Shown here piece after piece: positions 7,339 through 14,595 of a stretch of 23,386 nt of DNA. The notes under the pieces are model-generated. The model worked only from the letters and a program-made list of their open reading frames with translations, was not told the DNA's origin and ran no database searches. Each line of letters starts with the position of its first letter. Position 1 is the first letter of the stretch. The translations under genes were made by a program, and so were the position numbers. Source of the DNA: Firmicutes bacterium UBA5388 (GTDB lineage: Bacteria; Bacillota; UBA4882; UBA10575); NCBI GenBank assembly GCA_002409975.1, contig DHOO01000090.1, forward strand, positions 10,816-34,201, written 5' to 3'.

Positions 7339-7912
7339 AAACCTAGCGCAATTCTACTTTAATAAAAGTCTTGAACTGGCGAACAAAGGTGAATTAAGCT
7401 CCGCTTTGGACTACATTTCCAGGGCGGTGCGTTATGACAGCAATAATATTAAGGCCTGGAACCTGGCAGGACTTTGTTTTTATCGTTTGGGGAAATATAA
7501 AATGGCTGAATACTGTTGGACTCAAAGTTTAAGGAACTCTGGCGATCATAATAGCGCAGCGGTCTACTTGGAGGATTTAAAAAATTCCCTGGAAGCAACT
7601 AGTCAACATTTTTCTGAAGTCGCCGTATTTTGCCAGAAAGGGAAATATAAGAAAGCTGCGGAGATTGTGGATAAAGAGATTTGTCCCCGCTTTGATTGCT
7701 CTGCTGAACTCCTAAATTTACTGGGTGTTTTACAGATGCTCGAAGGTAAAACAAGTCAGGCCGTAACAAGTTGGGAGATGGCATTAACCGTGGATAAATC
7801 TAATAGAAAAGCCCAACGATATCTAAAAGACGTTAGGGGTCTCTTTAGTTATAAACTATCTAAATTCTGGAATAAACTGAGGAACAAGGTCGGTGTAATA
7901 AAAAATGAGTAG
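7331..7912 (+). CDS. Tetratricopeptide-repeat protein of the Hsp70 operon
   Basis: The protein is a 193-residue soluble helical-repeat protein with no signal peptide. Two TPR-like blocks are visible. At residues 1-60 it reads N-K-S-L-E-L-A-N-K-G-E-L-S-S-A-L-D-Y-I and then W-N-L-A-G-L-C-F-Y-R-L-G-K-Y-K-M-A-E. At about residues 95-160 it has G-K-Y-K-K-A-A-E-I and L-L-N-L-L-G-V-L-Q-M-L-E-G-K-T-S-Q-A. The C-terminus is basic (K-F-W-N-K-L-R-N-K). The start at 7331 overlaps the Hsp70 stop and has GAGG six bases upstream; a longer in-frame start at 7274 lies wholly inside the Hsp70 gene and is less likely. TPRs commonly bind peptide tails, so it may be an adaptor between the Hsp70 and its clients. 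That role is inferred from the operon. Confidence 0.85.
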   Translation: MLKNLAQFYFNKSLELANKGELSSALDYISRAVRYDSNNIKAWNLAGLCFYRLGKYKMAEYCWTQSLRNSGDHNSAAVYLEDLKNSLEATSQHFSEVAVFCQKGKYKKAAEIVDKEICPRFDCSAELLNLLGVLQMLEGKTSQAVTSWEMALTVDKSNRKAQRYLKDVRGLFSYKLSKFWNKLRNKVGVIKNE

Positions 7913-9245
7913 TTATTATAATACACTCAACGTTGCTAACAACGCGACATCTCTGGAGATAAAACAAGCCTATTTTCGGCTTGTTAGAAAACATCCGCCG
8001 GATAAGAACCCGAAAGAGTTTATGAAAATTCGTGAAGCTTATGAGGTCTTAATTGATGAAAAGACGCGCCGGCAGTATGATTTAGTGGGTTCTATGCCTG
8101 AGATCGTCAGACATTGTTTTGATGAAGGGCAAAGAGCATTATCCGAGGGGTCCGCGGAGGAAGCAATACACCTTTTGGAACAAATCATTGCCATTTACCC
8201 CGATTTTGCCATCATCAATAGTCTTCTGGGCGATGCGTATTTAGAAAACGGAAACAGCGGCAAAGCCATTGGTATATTTGAAGAACTAGCTGTTCAAGAG
8301 CAGAATAACGCTGGCTTTATTGGTAAACTTGCCTATGCTTATTTGATGCGCGGTTGGCATAAGAAGGCTGTTGCCAAATTCCGACAGGCTTTGTCCCTCG
8401 ATGAAGACAACATTTCGCTCTGGTTGGGGCTTATTGACTGTTATTTAAAGGCCGATAATCTTAAAAAGGCGCAAGCAACGGCTTATGAAGGGCTAAAAGT
8501 CAGTAACAGAAAAGGTTGGGATAATCTTCAACTTTATTACTATATAGTCCAAATCGATGTTTTTTCTCAAGATCTGGTTAATATGAAAAAACATCTGGAA
8601 GAAATGAAAAATAAAGCGGCTGAGAACGAAGAGGAAAAGACTAACGTGGCTTGGTTTTTAGCAGATCTCTCCCAAAAGATGCAAATTTGCGGTTTGTATG
8701 AAGAATCGGCGGCGGCGATTGACGCTGCTTTTGCCTTACGACCGGATGACGCGGAAATCAAAACCCTTAAAAAAGAACTTAACAGTCAGAATAATATATT
8801 TGCTGAACTTGACAAGCTAAAAGCCGACTCATCCATAGATGGTTTCTTAGCAGAGATGCTTGATTTTGAAGTAAACAAATGTGACAACAAGGATTGTCTG
8901 GACTGCGAATTTAACCAATTCTCCCTAGAAACGTATATTATCTCTGAACTTGAAATCTTCAGGCCGGAAATACTGCGACTCAAGAATGCATACCCTGAAT
9001 TATATAAGTTGAAGTTGGATTTCTTCAACCAGGTTCTTGACAGAAAAAAAGAAGGATTTCTCTTTGATACTTTTCAGAAAAAATACCGAAAGTATAAGAA
9101 ATTATGCCCTGAGAAGTTTGAAGATGAGGACGAGGAGTTTGAGGATAAGCCGGAGCCTTATCGCCGTCCAGGCCCTAAAGTCGGGCGAAATGATCCCTGT
9201 CCGTGCGGGAGTGGGAAAAAATACAAAAAATGCTGCGGTAGGTAA
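7905..9245 (+). CDS. J-like/TPR/SEC-C protein with PPD instead of HPD
   Basis: The protein has 446 residues in three parts. Residues 1-65 form a J-domain (Y-Y-N-T-L-N-V, I-K-Q-A-Y-F-R-L-V-R-K, I-R-E-A-Y-E-V-L, R-R-Q-Y-D). The loop reads H30-P31-P32-D33-K-N-P, so the invariant His of the HPD motif, which triggers Hsp70 ATP hydrolysis, is Pro. Residues about 70-290 are TPR repeats (A-I-H-L-L-E-Q-I-I-A-I-Y-P, K-A-V-A-K-F-R-Q-A-L-S-L). A three-cysteine cluster follows (C326-x4-C331-x2-C334). The acidic tail ends in a zinc-binding SEC-C motif, R-N-D-P-C-P-C-G-S-G-K-K-Y-K-K-C-C, as found at the end of SecA. The gene overlaps the TPR gene by 8 bases. It is likely the targeting partner of the operon's Hsp70, but whether it can stimulate ATP hydrolysis is open. 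Confidence 0.9.
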   Translation: MSSYYNTLNVANNATSLEIKQAYFRLVRKHPPDKNPKEFMKIREAYEVLIDEKTRRQYDLVGSMPEIVRHCFDEGQRALSEGSAEEAIHLLEQIIAIYPDFAIINSLLGDAYLENGNSGKAIGIFEELAVQEQNNAGFIGKLAYAYLMRGWHKKAVAKFRQALSLDEDNISLWLGLIDCYLKADNLKKAQATAYEGLKVSNRKGWDNLQLYYYIVQIDVFSQDLVNMKKHLEEMKNKAAENEEEKTNVAWFLADLSQKMQICGLYEESAAAIDAAFALRPDDAEIKTLKKELNSQNNIFAELDKLKADSSIDGFLAEMLDFEVNKCDNKDCLDCEFNQFSLETYIISELEIFRPEILRLKNAYPELYKLKLDFFNQVLDRKKEGFLFDTFQKKYRKYKKLCPEKFEDEDEEFEDKPEPYRRPGPKVGRNDPCPCGSGKKYKKCCGR

Positions 9246-9494
9246 TCGCGGCCATTGCTATTTCAACGGGGTCAATGATGACTGTCGAACTTCTCCTTAG
9301 CCGAGAGCAATTCAAAGCAAAAAACTTGGAAGAATTTGTTACAAACGAAAAAACATCATAAATTTTCTCGAAAAATTAGTAGATGCTTTAAATTCAAAGG
9401 AAGATTATAATCTGCAAGAGTTAACCTTGTCGGCAGGGGTCAATATAGGGACGGCAAAGGAACTTGAGGATCGGTCCTAAAGAAGATTAAGCTA
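9246..9494 (+). other. Non-coding or decayed stretch after the Hsp70 operon
   Basis: The only candidates are a 28-codon frame from ATG 9275 without a ribosome site and an open frame without a proper start that ends near 9480. The latter reads F-L-E-K-L-V-D-A-L-N-S-K-E-D-Y-N-L-Q-E-L and resembles the end of a helical protein. I see no promoter, tRNA or repeat. It may hold a decayed gene tail. Confidence 0.3.
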
Positions 9495-9546
9495 AACTAA
9501 AAATTACCCGGAGCGGGCGGAGTGGGGTCTCTCTGCCGGCCCGGGT
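9490..9546 (-). terminator. GC-rich terminator of the ROK/sugar operon
   Basis: On the minus strand, ACCCGG (9546-9541) pairs with CCGGGT (9511-9506), with further imperfect GC-rich pairing inside. It is followed by AATTTTTAG (T tract at 9505-9497). It lies about 30 bases after the ROK stop. The plus strand also has CCTTTTT after the hairpin (9551-9557), so it may work both ways and also end the Hsp70 transcript. Confidence 0.65.
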
Positions 9547-9576
9547 TCAACCTTTTTGAGATTACTGGCGGTTCGG

Positions 9577-10755
9577 TCAACTCGTTATTGAGCGTAGGGG
9601 ATCTTCATTCGTGTTGTGCAAGGTAAGGGCAACCGCCCCCATAACGCCAGCTTCAGCACCTAACTGAGTGGTTACTAAACGGGGCATGACTTGAAGGACA
9701 GGAGATGCATAGGCCTCTAACTGGGATAAAAACAAATCTGCGCCTTGGGCAACTCCTCCTCCAAGAACAATCAACCCTGGGTCTAGCACAGTTGCAATAC
9801 CAACGATAGCCAAAGCCAAATGTCGAGTAAAATCATCAATGACTGCAACCGCTTGTGAATCACCATTGCGCGCTCTTTCAAAGACATATTCGGCATCAAT
9901 ATTATCTGGTGCGGAAGGGCAAATATCAGCAAAACGTGTTGCCAATGCATTACCGCTAGCTTGGCTTTCCAAAAAACCGAAACCGGGGTAGTTCTTTCCT
10001 AGTTGGGAAATATTCGCAACCATATTGCATACCTCCCCCGCAGCCTGATGTGTTCCTGTAAATAATTGCCCATTTATGATAATCCCTGCTCCCAAACCTG
10101 TCCCAATCGCTAAACAAACTAGAACATCTACACCTTGTCCTGAGCCATACCAATACTCACCCAAAGCTTGCAGGTTTACATCATTCTCAACATAAACAGG
10201 AAAATCAAGATAACGCTTAAGTTCATTAGCTAGGGGGAAGTCTTTCCAGTTTAATGCAGGCGCCCATTGAACTGTCCCTTTATTAACAACTATTCCCGGA
10301 ACACCGATCCCTACTCCTTTAACTTTCCTATGTTCGACTTTCGACTCAGTTATAAGCCTTTTAATAAACTGAACAAGACTTTCAAATACTGCTTCCGGAC
10401 CTGCCTTAGCATTAGTTGATTCCTTAAGTCTAAGTATTACCTTTCCACGAAGGTTGGTTACCGCCCCAGCCATTTTGGTTCCACCAAGGTCAATCCCAAT
10501 AACATATCCAGCTTCCGCATTCAATTCTAAAAGCACCCGCCTTCGTCCGCTTTTCGATGACAATCTATCAACCTCTAGGATCAGCTCTTCTTTTCGTAGT
10601 TCACTAACAATTGTGGAAACAGTGGCTCTACTCAGCCCTGTTAATTCACAAATATAAGTCTGAGATACGGGTCCTATCTTCGTTAGTATATCAATAACCA
10701 TCGCTCGATTCATCTGCTTCATTAGTTGTGGTGTTCCTGGTTTGTGAGGTACCAT
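9577..10755 (-). CDS. ROK-family transcriptional repressor (NagC/XylR type)
   Basis: This is a DNA-binding regulator that probably responds to a sugar or sugar phosphate and controls the uptake operon in which it is the last gene. Residues about 15-75 form a winged helix-turn-helix (V-S-Q-T-Y-I-C-E-L-T-G-L-S-R-A-T-V-S-T-I-V). The ROK sugar-binding domain follows: G-I-D-L-G-G-T-K-M-A-G-A, V-E-N-D-V-N, and G-T-G-L-G-A-G-I-I-I. The usual E-x-G-H is E-V-C-N here, and the ROK zinc-binding cysteine cluster (C-x-C-G-x-x-G-C) is replaced by a Cys-free Y-P-G-F-G-F-L-E. Sugar-kinase activity is therefore unlikely. The 392 residues are normal for ROK repressors. AGGAAG lies 8 bases before the ATG, and a terminator follows at 9490-9546. 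Confidence 0.88.
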   Translation of the reverse strand: MVPHKPGTPQLMKQMNRAMVIDILTKIGPVSQTYICELTGLSRATVSTIVSELRKEELILEVDRLSSKSGRRRVLLELNAEAGYVIGIDLGGTKMAGAVTNLRGKVILRLKESTNAKAGPEAVFESLVQFIKRLITESKVEHRKVKGVGIGVPGIVVNKGTVQWAPALNWKDFPLANELKRYLDFPVYVENDVNLQALGEYWYGSGQGVDVLVCLAIGTGLGAGIIINGQLFTGTHQAAGEVCNMVANISQLGKNYPGFGFLESQASGNALATRFADICPSAPDNIDAEYVFERARNGDSQAVAVIDDFTRHLALAIVGIATVLDPGLIVLGGGVAQGADLFLSQLEAYASPVLQVMPRLVTTQLGAEAGVMGAVALTLHNTNEDPLRSITS

Positions 10756-10787
10756 TTTTGATCTTCCTTTTCTAATAACTATTTACT

Positions 10788-10835
10788 GAAATAAGGTCTT
10801 TTGAGGAGGTATGTAAAACATTCCTCCTTTATTTC
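10788..10835 (-). promoter_or_regulatory. Nested inverted repeat between glycosidase and ROK genes
   Basis: GAAATAA (10788-10794) pairs with TTATTTC (10829-10835), and inside it AGGAGG (10804-10809) pairs with CCTCCT (10823-10828). No T tract follows on the minus strand. On that strand the hairpin contains AAAGGAGG directly before an ATG with a 12-codon frame ending near the ROK promoter region. It could be an operator, a processing hairpin or a weak attenuator that lowers repressor expression relative to the operon. Confidence 0.4.
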
Positions 10836-10837
10836 AT

Positions 10838-12736
10838 TCACTTTCGACTGAAATCAACCCCCCCATACCTTCGAATAGCAACAAATAAGCTATGGGCTAA
10901 GAACCCCGCGCAAGTAGCAAAGGCCGCCCCGGTTTTTACCCAGCCGGTTAGCGGGTCAATCGTCTCACAAGCGATCCCATTATCCAAACCTGCCTGTGAC
11001 AATAACTCCAAAGCGTGTTGATGATTTCCATTGATTAACTCATAGCATAAACTTAAAACCCACGGGAAAGGGGAATGCTCACAATACGGCGCCTGAAATA
11101 ATCCATCACAATAGTAATGAGGATTGGTTGAAGAATGAATCCAAGCTACTGTGTTCTTGAAGGCCTCGTCCTGAGCCGAACAATACCTATAGTACTCTAG
11201 TAATTGTAAACTCCCGGGAGGCTGATCCAGTAACTCAAACTCGCCTGATTCATTGATAGCCCAAGCATACATAGGACCTAGCGGACCTCGGACAATACAA
11301 TTTTCTTCAATACAGTTTCTTAATTCAATTGCTTTACGTCTGATCTCTTCAGCACGCCTAATATCACCAAAGTAACGATACACATCGGCTACAATAATAA
11401 GCGAGCGCCATACCAATGCATTATTATAGGTTAGGTACGGGAAGCGGACAGGATCATCGGTAGGGGATAAGAATGTTTTGAATAAACCATTATCTCCTTG
11501 CCACTGCTCAAGAGATACTAAGAAATTATCAAATAAACCTAACCCGATAGCTTCCACCAGGCGCCAATCTTCTGTCACTTGGAGATACTGATCTAAGCCG
11601 ATGACCCAAGAACATAGTTCATCAAGTTCAAAACCGGGATATAATTCTGTGCCGTCAATATAGAGGCTATGTTTACTCAGGTGTTCCCAGTAAACAGTGG
11701 AACCTGCCCAAAGCGCTTCTCTGGCGGCTTCCGGATCAACAAGAAGCAGTCCGGGCAGACTCCATAAATAAGCATCTCGCGCCCAAAAAGCCGCGCTTAC
11801 ATAATAACGGGGACTACGAGTGGTCATCAATACTAACTTCTCAGTATCAAGACATTTTCCTCTGGCAAAGAAGTAATTAAAGAATCCGTTCAGATTACAG
11901 ATTTGCGCTATGTGGGTATTGTTTTCCGAAATAATACGGTGCGCCTCTAACCATTGACGGTGGTCCAGCAAAAGCTTCTCCCATCCGTGACGCTGCAGAT
12001 CAATCAGACAGGTGCTGGCGCCGTCGGCTTCGCTATTAACGGCTACGAATAGGGCCAACTGATAGCTCATTTCCGGGTCTAAACGGATTTTCTTGCTCAC
12101 CTGAAAATTAACGCTTTCTCCGGAAACTTTTCTGGTTTCCTCCTCCGATTGGAGATGATTAATATGCCACTTTATATCAGATAACGGCTCAGATAATCCC
12201 AAAGCCCACCCTAAAGCAGGTAATCCGCAACGGTGTTCAAAGGTTAAAGAGCGTGTCCAGCGATTATACCAACCGATGTTTGCGCCTGTCGATTCCCGGC
12301 TATGATAGACTGTAAAAAGAGTATTTTGCCAATTCCCCAACCAGCCCAATTCATATTCGTTAGTTTGAACGCCGGTGTTCGTTATGTCTAGTAAATAGAC
12401 GAAACCTCGCTGATCATTTGGGCAGAAAATCGTGCCTGACATGATCGTTTCATTGGAAGAAACTTTAAATGTGGGAATCCAGTCCTCTAATCGACTCCAA
12501 CTGGCCGCGCCGATGTTTATCGGCTCTCCATTGACCTTGATAAACGGCTTCAACAGAGGATCATTCTTGTCCCCTCCAACTTCCAGCATGCCTTTGTGAC
12601 TTTCGCTAAGGACATTGAGACTATGAATGCCGCCATCTCCTGTTATCTCCGGTAAGGCAACCCATTCATTGCTAACCGGATAGAATTTGGTAGTATCGGT
12701 AATTGTCTCCGGAACAGTCATAATGGTTGTGGTCAT
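10838..12736 (-). CDS. Probable cytoplasmic (alpha/alpha)6-barrel glycosidase
   Basis: The protein is 632 residues without a signal peptide, so it probably acts on imported oligosaccharides inside the cell. The N-terminal half (about 1-270) is beta-rich, like the beta-sandwich domain of many inverting glycosidases. The C-terminal half looks like a six-hairpin toroid. It has F-W-A-R-D-A-Y-L-W-S-L-P-G-L (about 320-333), like the W-x-R-D motif of GH15/GH63/GH125-type enzymes, then Y-W-E-H-L-S-K-H, T-E-L-Y-P-G-F-E-L-D-E-L and C-E-T-I-D-P-L-T-G-W. Candidate acids include the Asp in A-R-D-A and the Glu in F-E-L-D-E and C-E-T-I-D. I cannot assign a GH family or substrate. The gene lies in the sugar transporter operon; TAGGAGAA precedes the chosen ATG. 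Confidence 0.65.
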   Translation of the reverse strand: MTTTIMTVPETITDTTKFYPVSNEWVALPEITGDGGIHSLNVLSESHKGMLEVGGDKNDPLLKPFIKVNGEPINIGAASWSRLEDWIPTFKVSSNETIMSGTIFCPNDQRGFVYLLDITNTGVQTNEYELGWLGNWQNTLFTVYHSRESTGANIGWYNRWTRSLTFEHRCGLPALGWALGLSEPLSDIKWHINHLQSEEETRKVSGESVNFQVSKKIRLDPEMSYQLALFVAVNSEADGASTCLIDLQRHGWEKLLLDHRQWLEAHRIISENNTHIAQICNLNGFFNYFFARGKCLDTEKLVLMTTRSPRYYVSAAFWARDAYLWSLPGLLLVDPEAAREALWAGSTVYWEHLSKHSLYIDGTELYPGFELDELCSWVIGLDQYLQVTEDWRLVEAIGLGLFDNFLVSLEQWQGDNGLFKTFLSPTDDPVRFPYLTYNNALVWRSLIIVADVYRYFGDIRRAEEIRRKAIELRNCIEENCIVRGPLGPMYAWAINESGEFELLDQPPGSLQLLEYYRYCSAQDEAFKNTVAWIHSSTNPHYYCDGLFQAPYCEHSPFPWVLSLCYELINGNHQHALELLSQAGLDNGIACETIDPLTGWVKTGAAFATCAGFLAHSLFVAIRRYGGVDFSRK

Positions 12737-12782
12737 TTTCTCCTAAACCTCTCTTAAGTTTATATAATAACCTTAATTTATC

Positions 12783-13610
12783 TTAACCTTTCAATCCTGT
12801 CATCGTAATTCCTTCCACAAATTGCTTCTGCAGCAACATAAAGACAAGCAAAAGGGGTACGATAGCAACAACAGCGCCGGCCATTTGCCAGTGCACATTA
12901 CTCCCATACTGCTCCGCAAAACTCTGTAAACCAATGGGAATCGTTCTTGATGCGTTGGAGTTTGACGCAATGAGAGGCCATAAGAACTCCTCCCAATTCC
13001 AAGCAAACGTAAAGATCGCTAAAGCGGACAGCGCTTGTTTACAATTGGGCAAAATAATTCGCCAAAAGATCAGAGGCTCTGATGCTCCGTCAATACGCGC
13101 CACTTCAATTAGTTCGGTAGGAATTGTTATTATAAATTGCCTCATGAGAAAGATGCCAAAGGCGTCAACTAACCAAGGGAAAGACACTCCGAATAATGTA
13201 TCGGTAATCCCCATGGAAACGCTGATCCGATATAAAGGGATCATTCGCACTTGAAAAGGAACCATTAAACTTGAAAGAATTAAGAAGAACCAGATCTGCT
13301 TCCCTGGGAACTCGAATTTTGCAAAAACATAGGCAGCCAAAGAGCTGGTTATTAAAACGCTACCGATTACAATAATGGCGACTATAACACTATTTAAATA
13401 ATATTTTGCAAAAGGGACTTGCCGAAATACCTCCTTGTAATTATTGACCGTTGGTTGGAGAGGAATCCAGGTCGGAGGAGTTCGCATGACTTCACCGAGA
13501 GGTTTGAATGAAGCGGAGAACATCCATACCAACGGAAGAAGCATAATCACCACTCCAATCGCCAGCGAAAAATAAACAAGAACCTTTAAAACATAATCTG
13601 CGCCTTTCAT
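12783..13610 (-). CDS. Carbohydrate ABC permease, MalG/UgpE type
   Basis: This is the second membrane subunit of a CUT1 oligosaccharide importer. The 275 residues have six predicted membrane segments. The N-terminal periplasmic stretch includes P-L-V-W-M-F-S-A-S-F-K-P, the family hallmark. The EAA loop that docks to the ATPase reads E-V-A-R-I-D-G-A-S-E-P-L-I-F-W-R-I-I-L-P (about 165-185). The C-terminus ends F-V-E-G-I-T-M-T-G-L-K-G, typical of MalG proteins. AGGAGG lies 8 bases before the ATG. The gene follows the first permease by 19 bases on the same strand. No ATPase gene is present in the operon, so a shared MsmX/UgpC-like ATPase elsewhere is expected. Confidence 0.93.
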   Translation of the reverse strand: MKGADYVLKVLVYFSLAIGVVIMLLPLVWMFSASFKPLGEVMRTPPTWIPLQPTVNNYKEVFRQVPFAKYYLNSVIVAIIVIGSVLITSSLAAYVFAKFEFPGKQIWFFLILSSLMVPFQVRMIPLYRISVSMGITDTLFGVSFPWLVDAFGIFLMRQFIITIPTELIEVARIDGASEPLIFWRIILPNCKQALSALAIFTFAWNWEEFLWPLIASNSNASRTIPIGLQSFAEQYGSNVHWQMAGAVVAIVPLLLVFMLLQKQFVEGITMTGLKG

Positions 13611-13629
13611 TCGATCGTCCTCCTAAAAA

Positions 13630-14535
13630 CTAATACTCAAAAGGTCGTTCAATTAGCTTCATTTGAATGATAGTAACAGACATAATCAAGAGTAACAAAG
13701 CGAAGGCGTTAGCCGAGGCGTATCCTATGTTAAACTGTCGAAATCCAAGGTCGTAAATGTGAATTACAAATACCCTTGTGCTATTCAGGGGACCACCCGG
13801 CACACCATAGGTAAAACCGCCCGCGCTCATTACATAAGGAATGGTAAACACCCGGAGAGCATTAATAACCAGCATTACAGCCACAAAGACAATTGTGGGA
13901 TTAAGTAGCGGTAATACGATTCGACAAAACTCTTGCCAACGGCTCGCTCCGTCAATGCGCGCCGCCTCCTTAATTTCTTTTGGTATAGTCTGTAAACCTG
14001 CTAAGAATATAACCATGGCGAAGCCTATTTGTTTCCAAATACCGACCACCATCATGGCGGGAAGCGCCCATTTGGTAGATGCCAACCATCCCGGTTCGGG
14101 CAGACCCAAAAGACCTAGAAAATAATTAACTACTCCAAAGGTAGGTTCAAAAAGCCAACGCCATACAAACGAGGCAGCTACCATGTTAGTTACCACCGGA
14201 ATAAAGTAGATTGTTCGAAATGTGCCTTTTAGCTTGAGAGTAGGAATGTTTAATGCCAGCGCAATGAGTAGAGAGATAGCGATAATCCCAGGCACAACTC
14301 CAGCTGTCCAATGAAGAGTAATGCCTATTGACTTCCAAAACAAGTTATCCTTTAGCATATCAGCATAATTTCGTAGACCAGTATAGGTTGAATTCCCAAA
14401 GATACCCCATTCCAGTAAGCTTAAGTAAAAGGCATAAATAAATGGGTATAAAACAATAAAGCCAAACAGAACAAGTGTAGGTATTAAAAATATGTAAGCC
14501 CAAAGGGTTTCCCTTTGACTGCTGGATAAGCGCAT
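13630..14535 (-). CDS. Carbohydrate ABC permease, MalF/UgpA type
   Basis: This is the first membrane subunit of the CUT1 importer. The 301 residues open with a short cytoplasmic end and the first membrane segment (Y-I-F-L-I-P-T-L-V-L-F-G-F), followed by L-Y-P-F-I-Y-A-F-Y-L-S-L and five further segments. The EAA loop reads E-I-K-E-A-A-R-I-D-G-A-S-R-W-Q-E-F-C-R-I-V-L-P-L-L (about 187-211). The strong ribosome site GGAGGAGG lies about 8 bases before the ATG. It sits between the binding-protein gene and the second permease gene, and a stable hairpin in the gap upstream (14563-14577) separates it from the binding-protein message. Confidence 0.93.
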   Translation of the reverse strand: MRLSSSQRETLWAYIFLIPTLVLFGFIVLYPFIYAFYLSLLEWGIFGNSTYTGLRNYADMLKDNLFWKSIGITLHWTAGVVPGIIAISLLIALALNIPTLKLKGTFRTIYFIPVVTNMVAASFVWRWLFEPTFGVVNYFLGLLGLPEPGWLASTKWALPAMMVVGIWKQIGFAMVIFLAGLQTIPKEIKEAARIDGASRWQEFCRIVLPLLNPTIVFVAVMLVINALRVFTIPYVMSAGGFTYGVPGGPLNSTRVFVIHIYDLGFRQFNIGYASANAFALLLLIMSVTIIQMKLIERPFEY

Positions 14536-14562
14536 CTGTGAACCTCCTCCAAAATGGAGACT

Positions 14563-14577
14563 GGCTGGGCGCCAGCC
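14563..14577 (-). promoter_or_regulatory. Hairpin between binding-protein and permease genes
   Basis: GGCTGG and CCAGCC pair around a 3-base loop, and outer GGAG/CTCC can extend the stem past a bulge. It lies 19 bases after the binding-protein stop. Hairpins here commonly protect the abundant binding-protein mRNA from 3' decay, as in mal operons. That function is inferred. Confidence 0.5.
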
Positions 14578-14595
14578 TCCGTGTCATGGTTTGTG

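Noticed and set aside
9275..9358. A 28-codon frame M-M-T-V-E-L-L-L-S-R-E-Q after the Hsp70 operon
   Set aside because: No ribosome site and no family I recognise. It could be chance.
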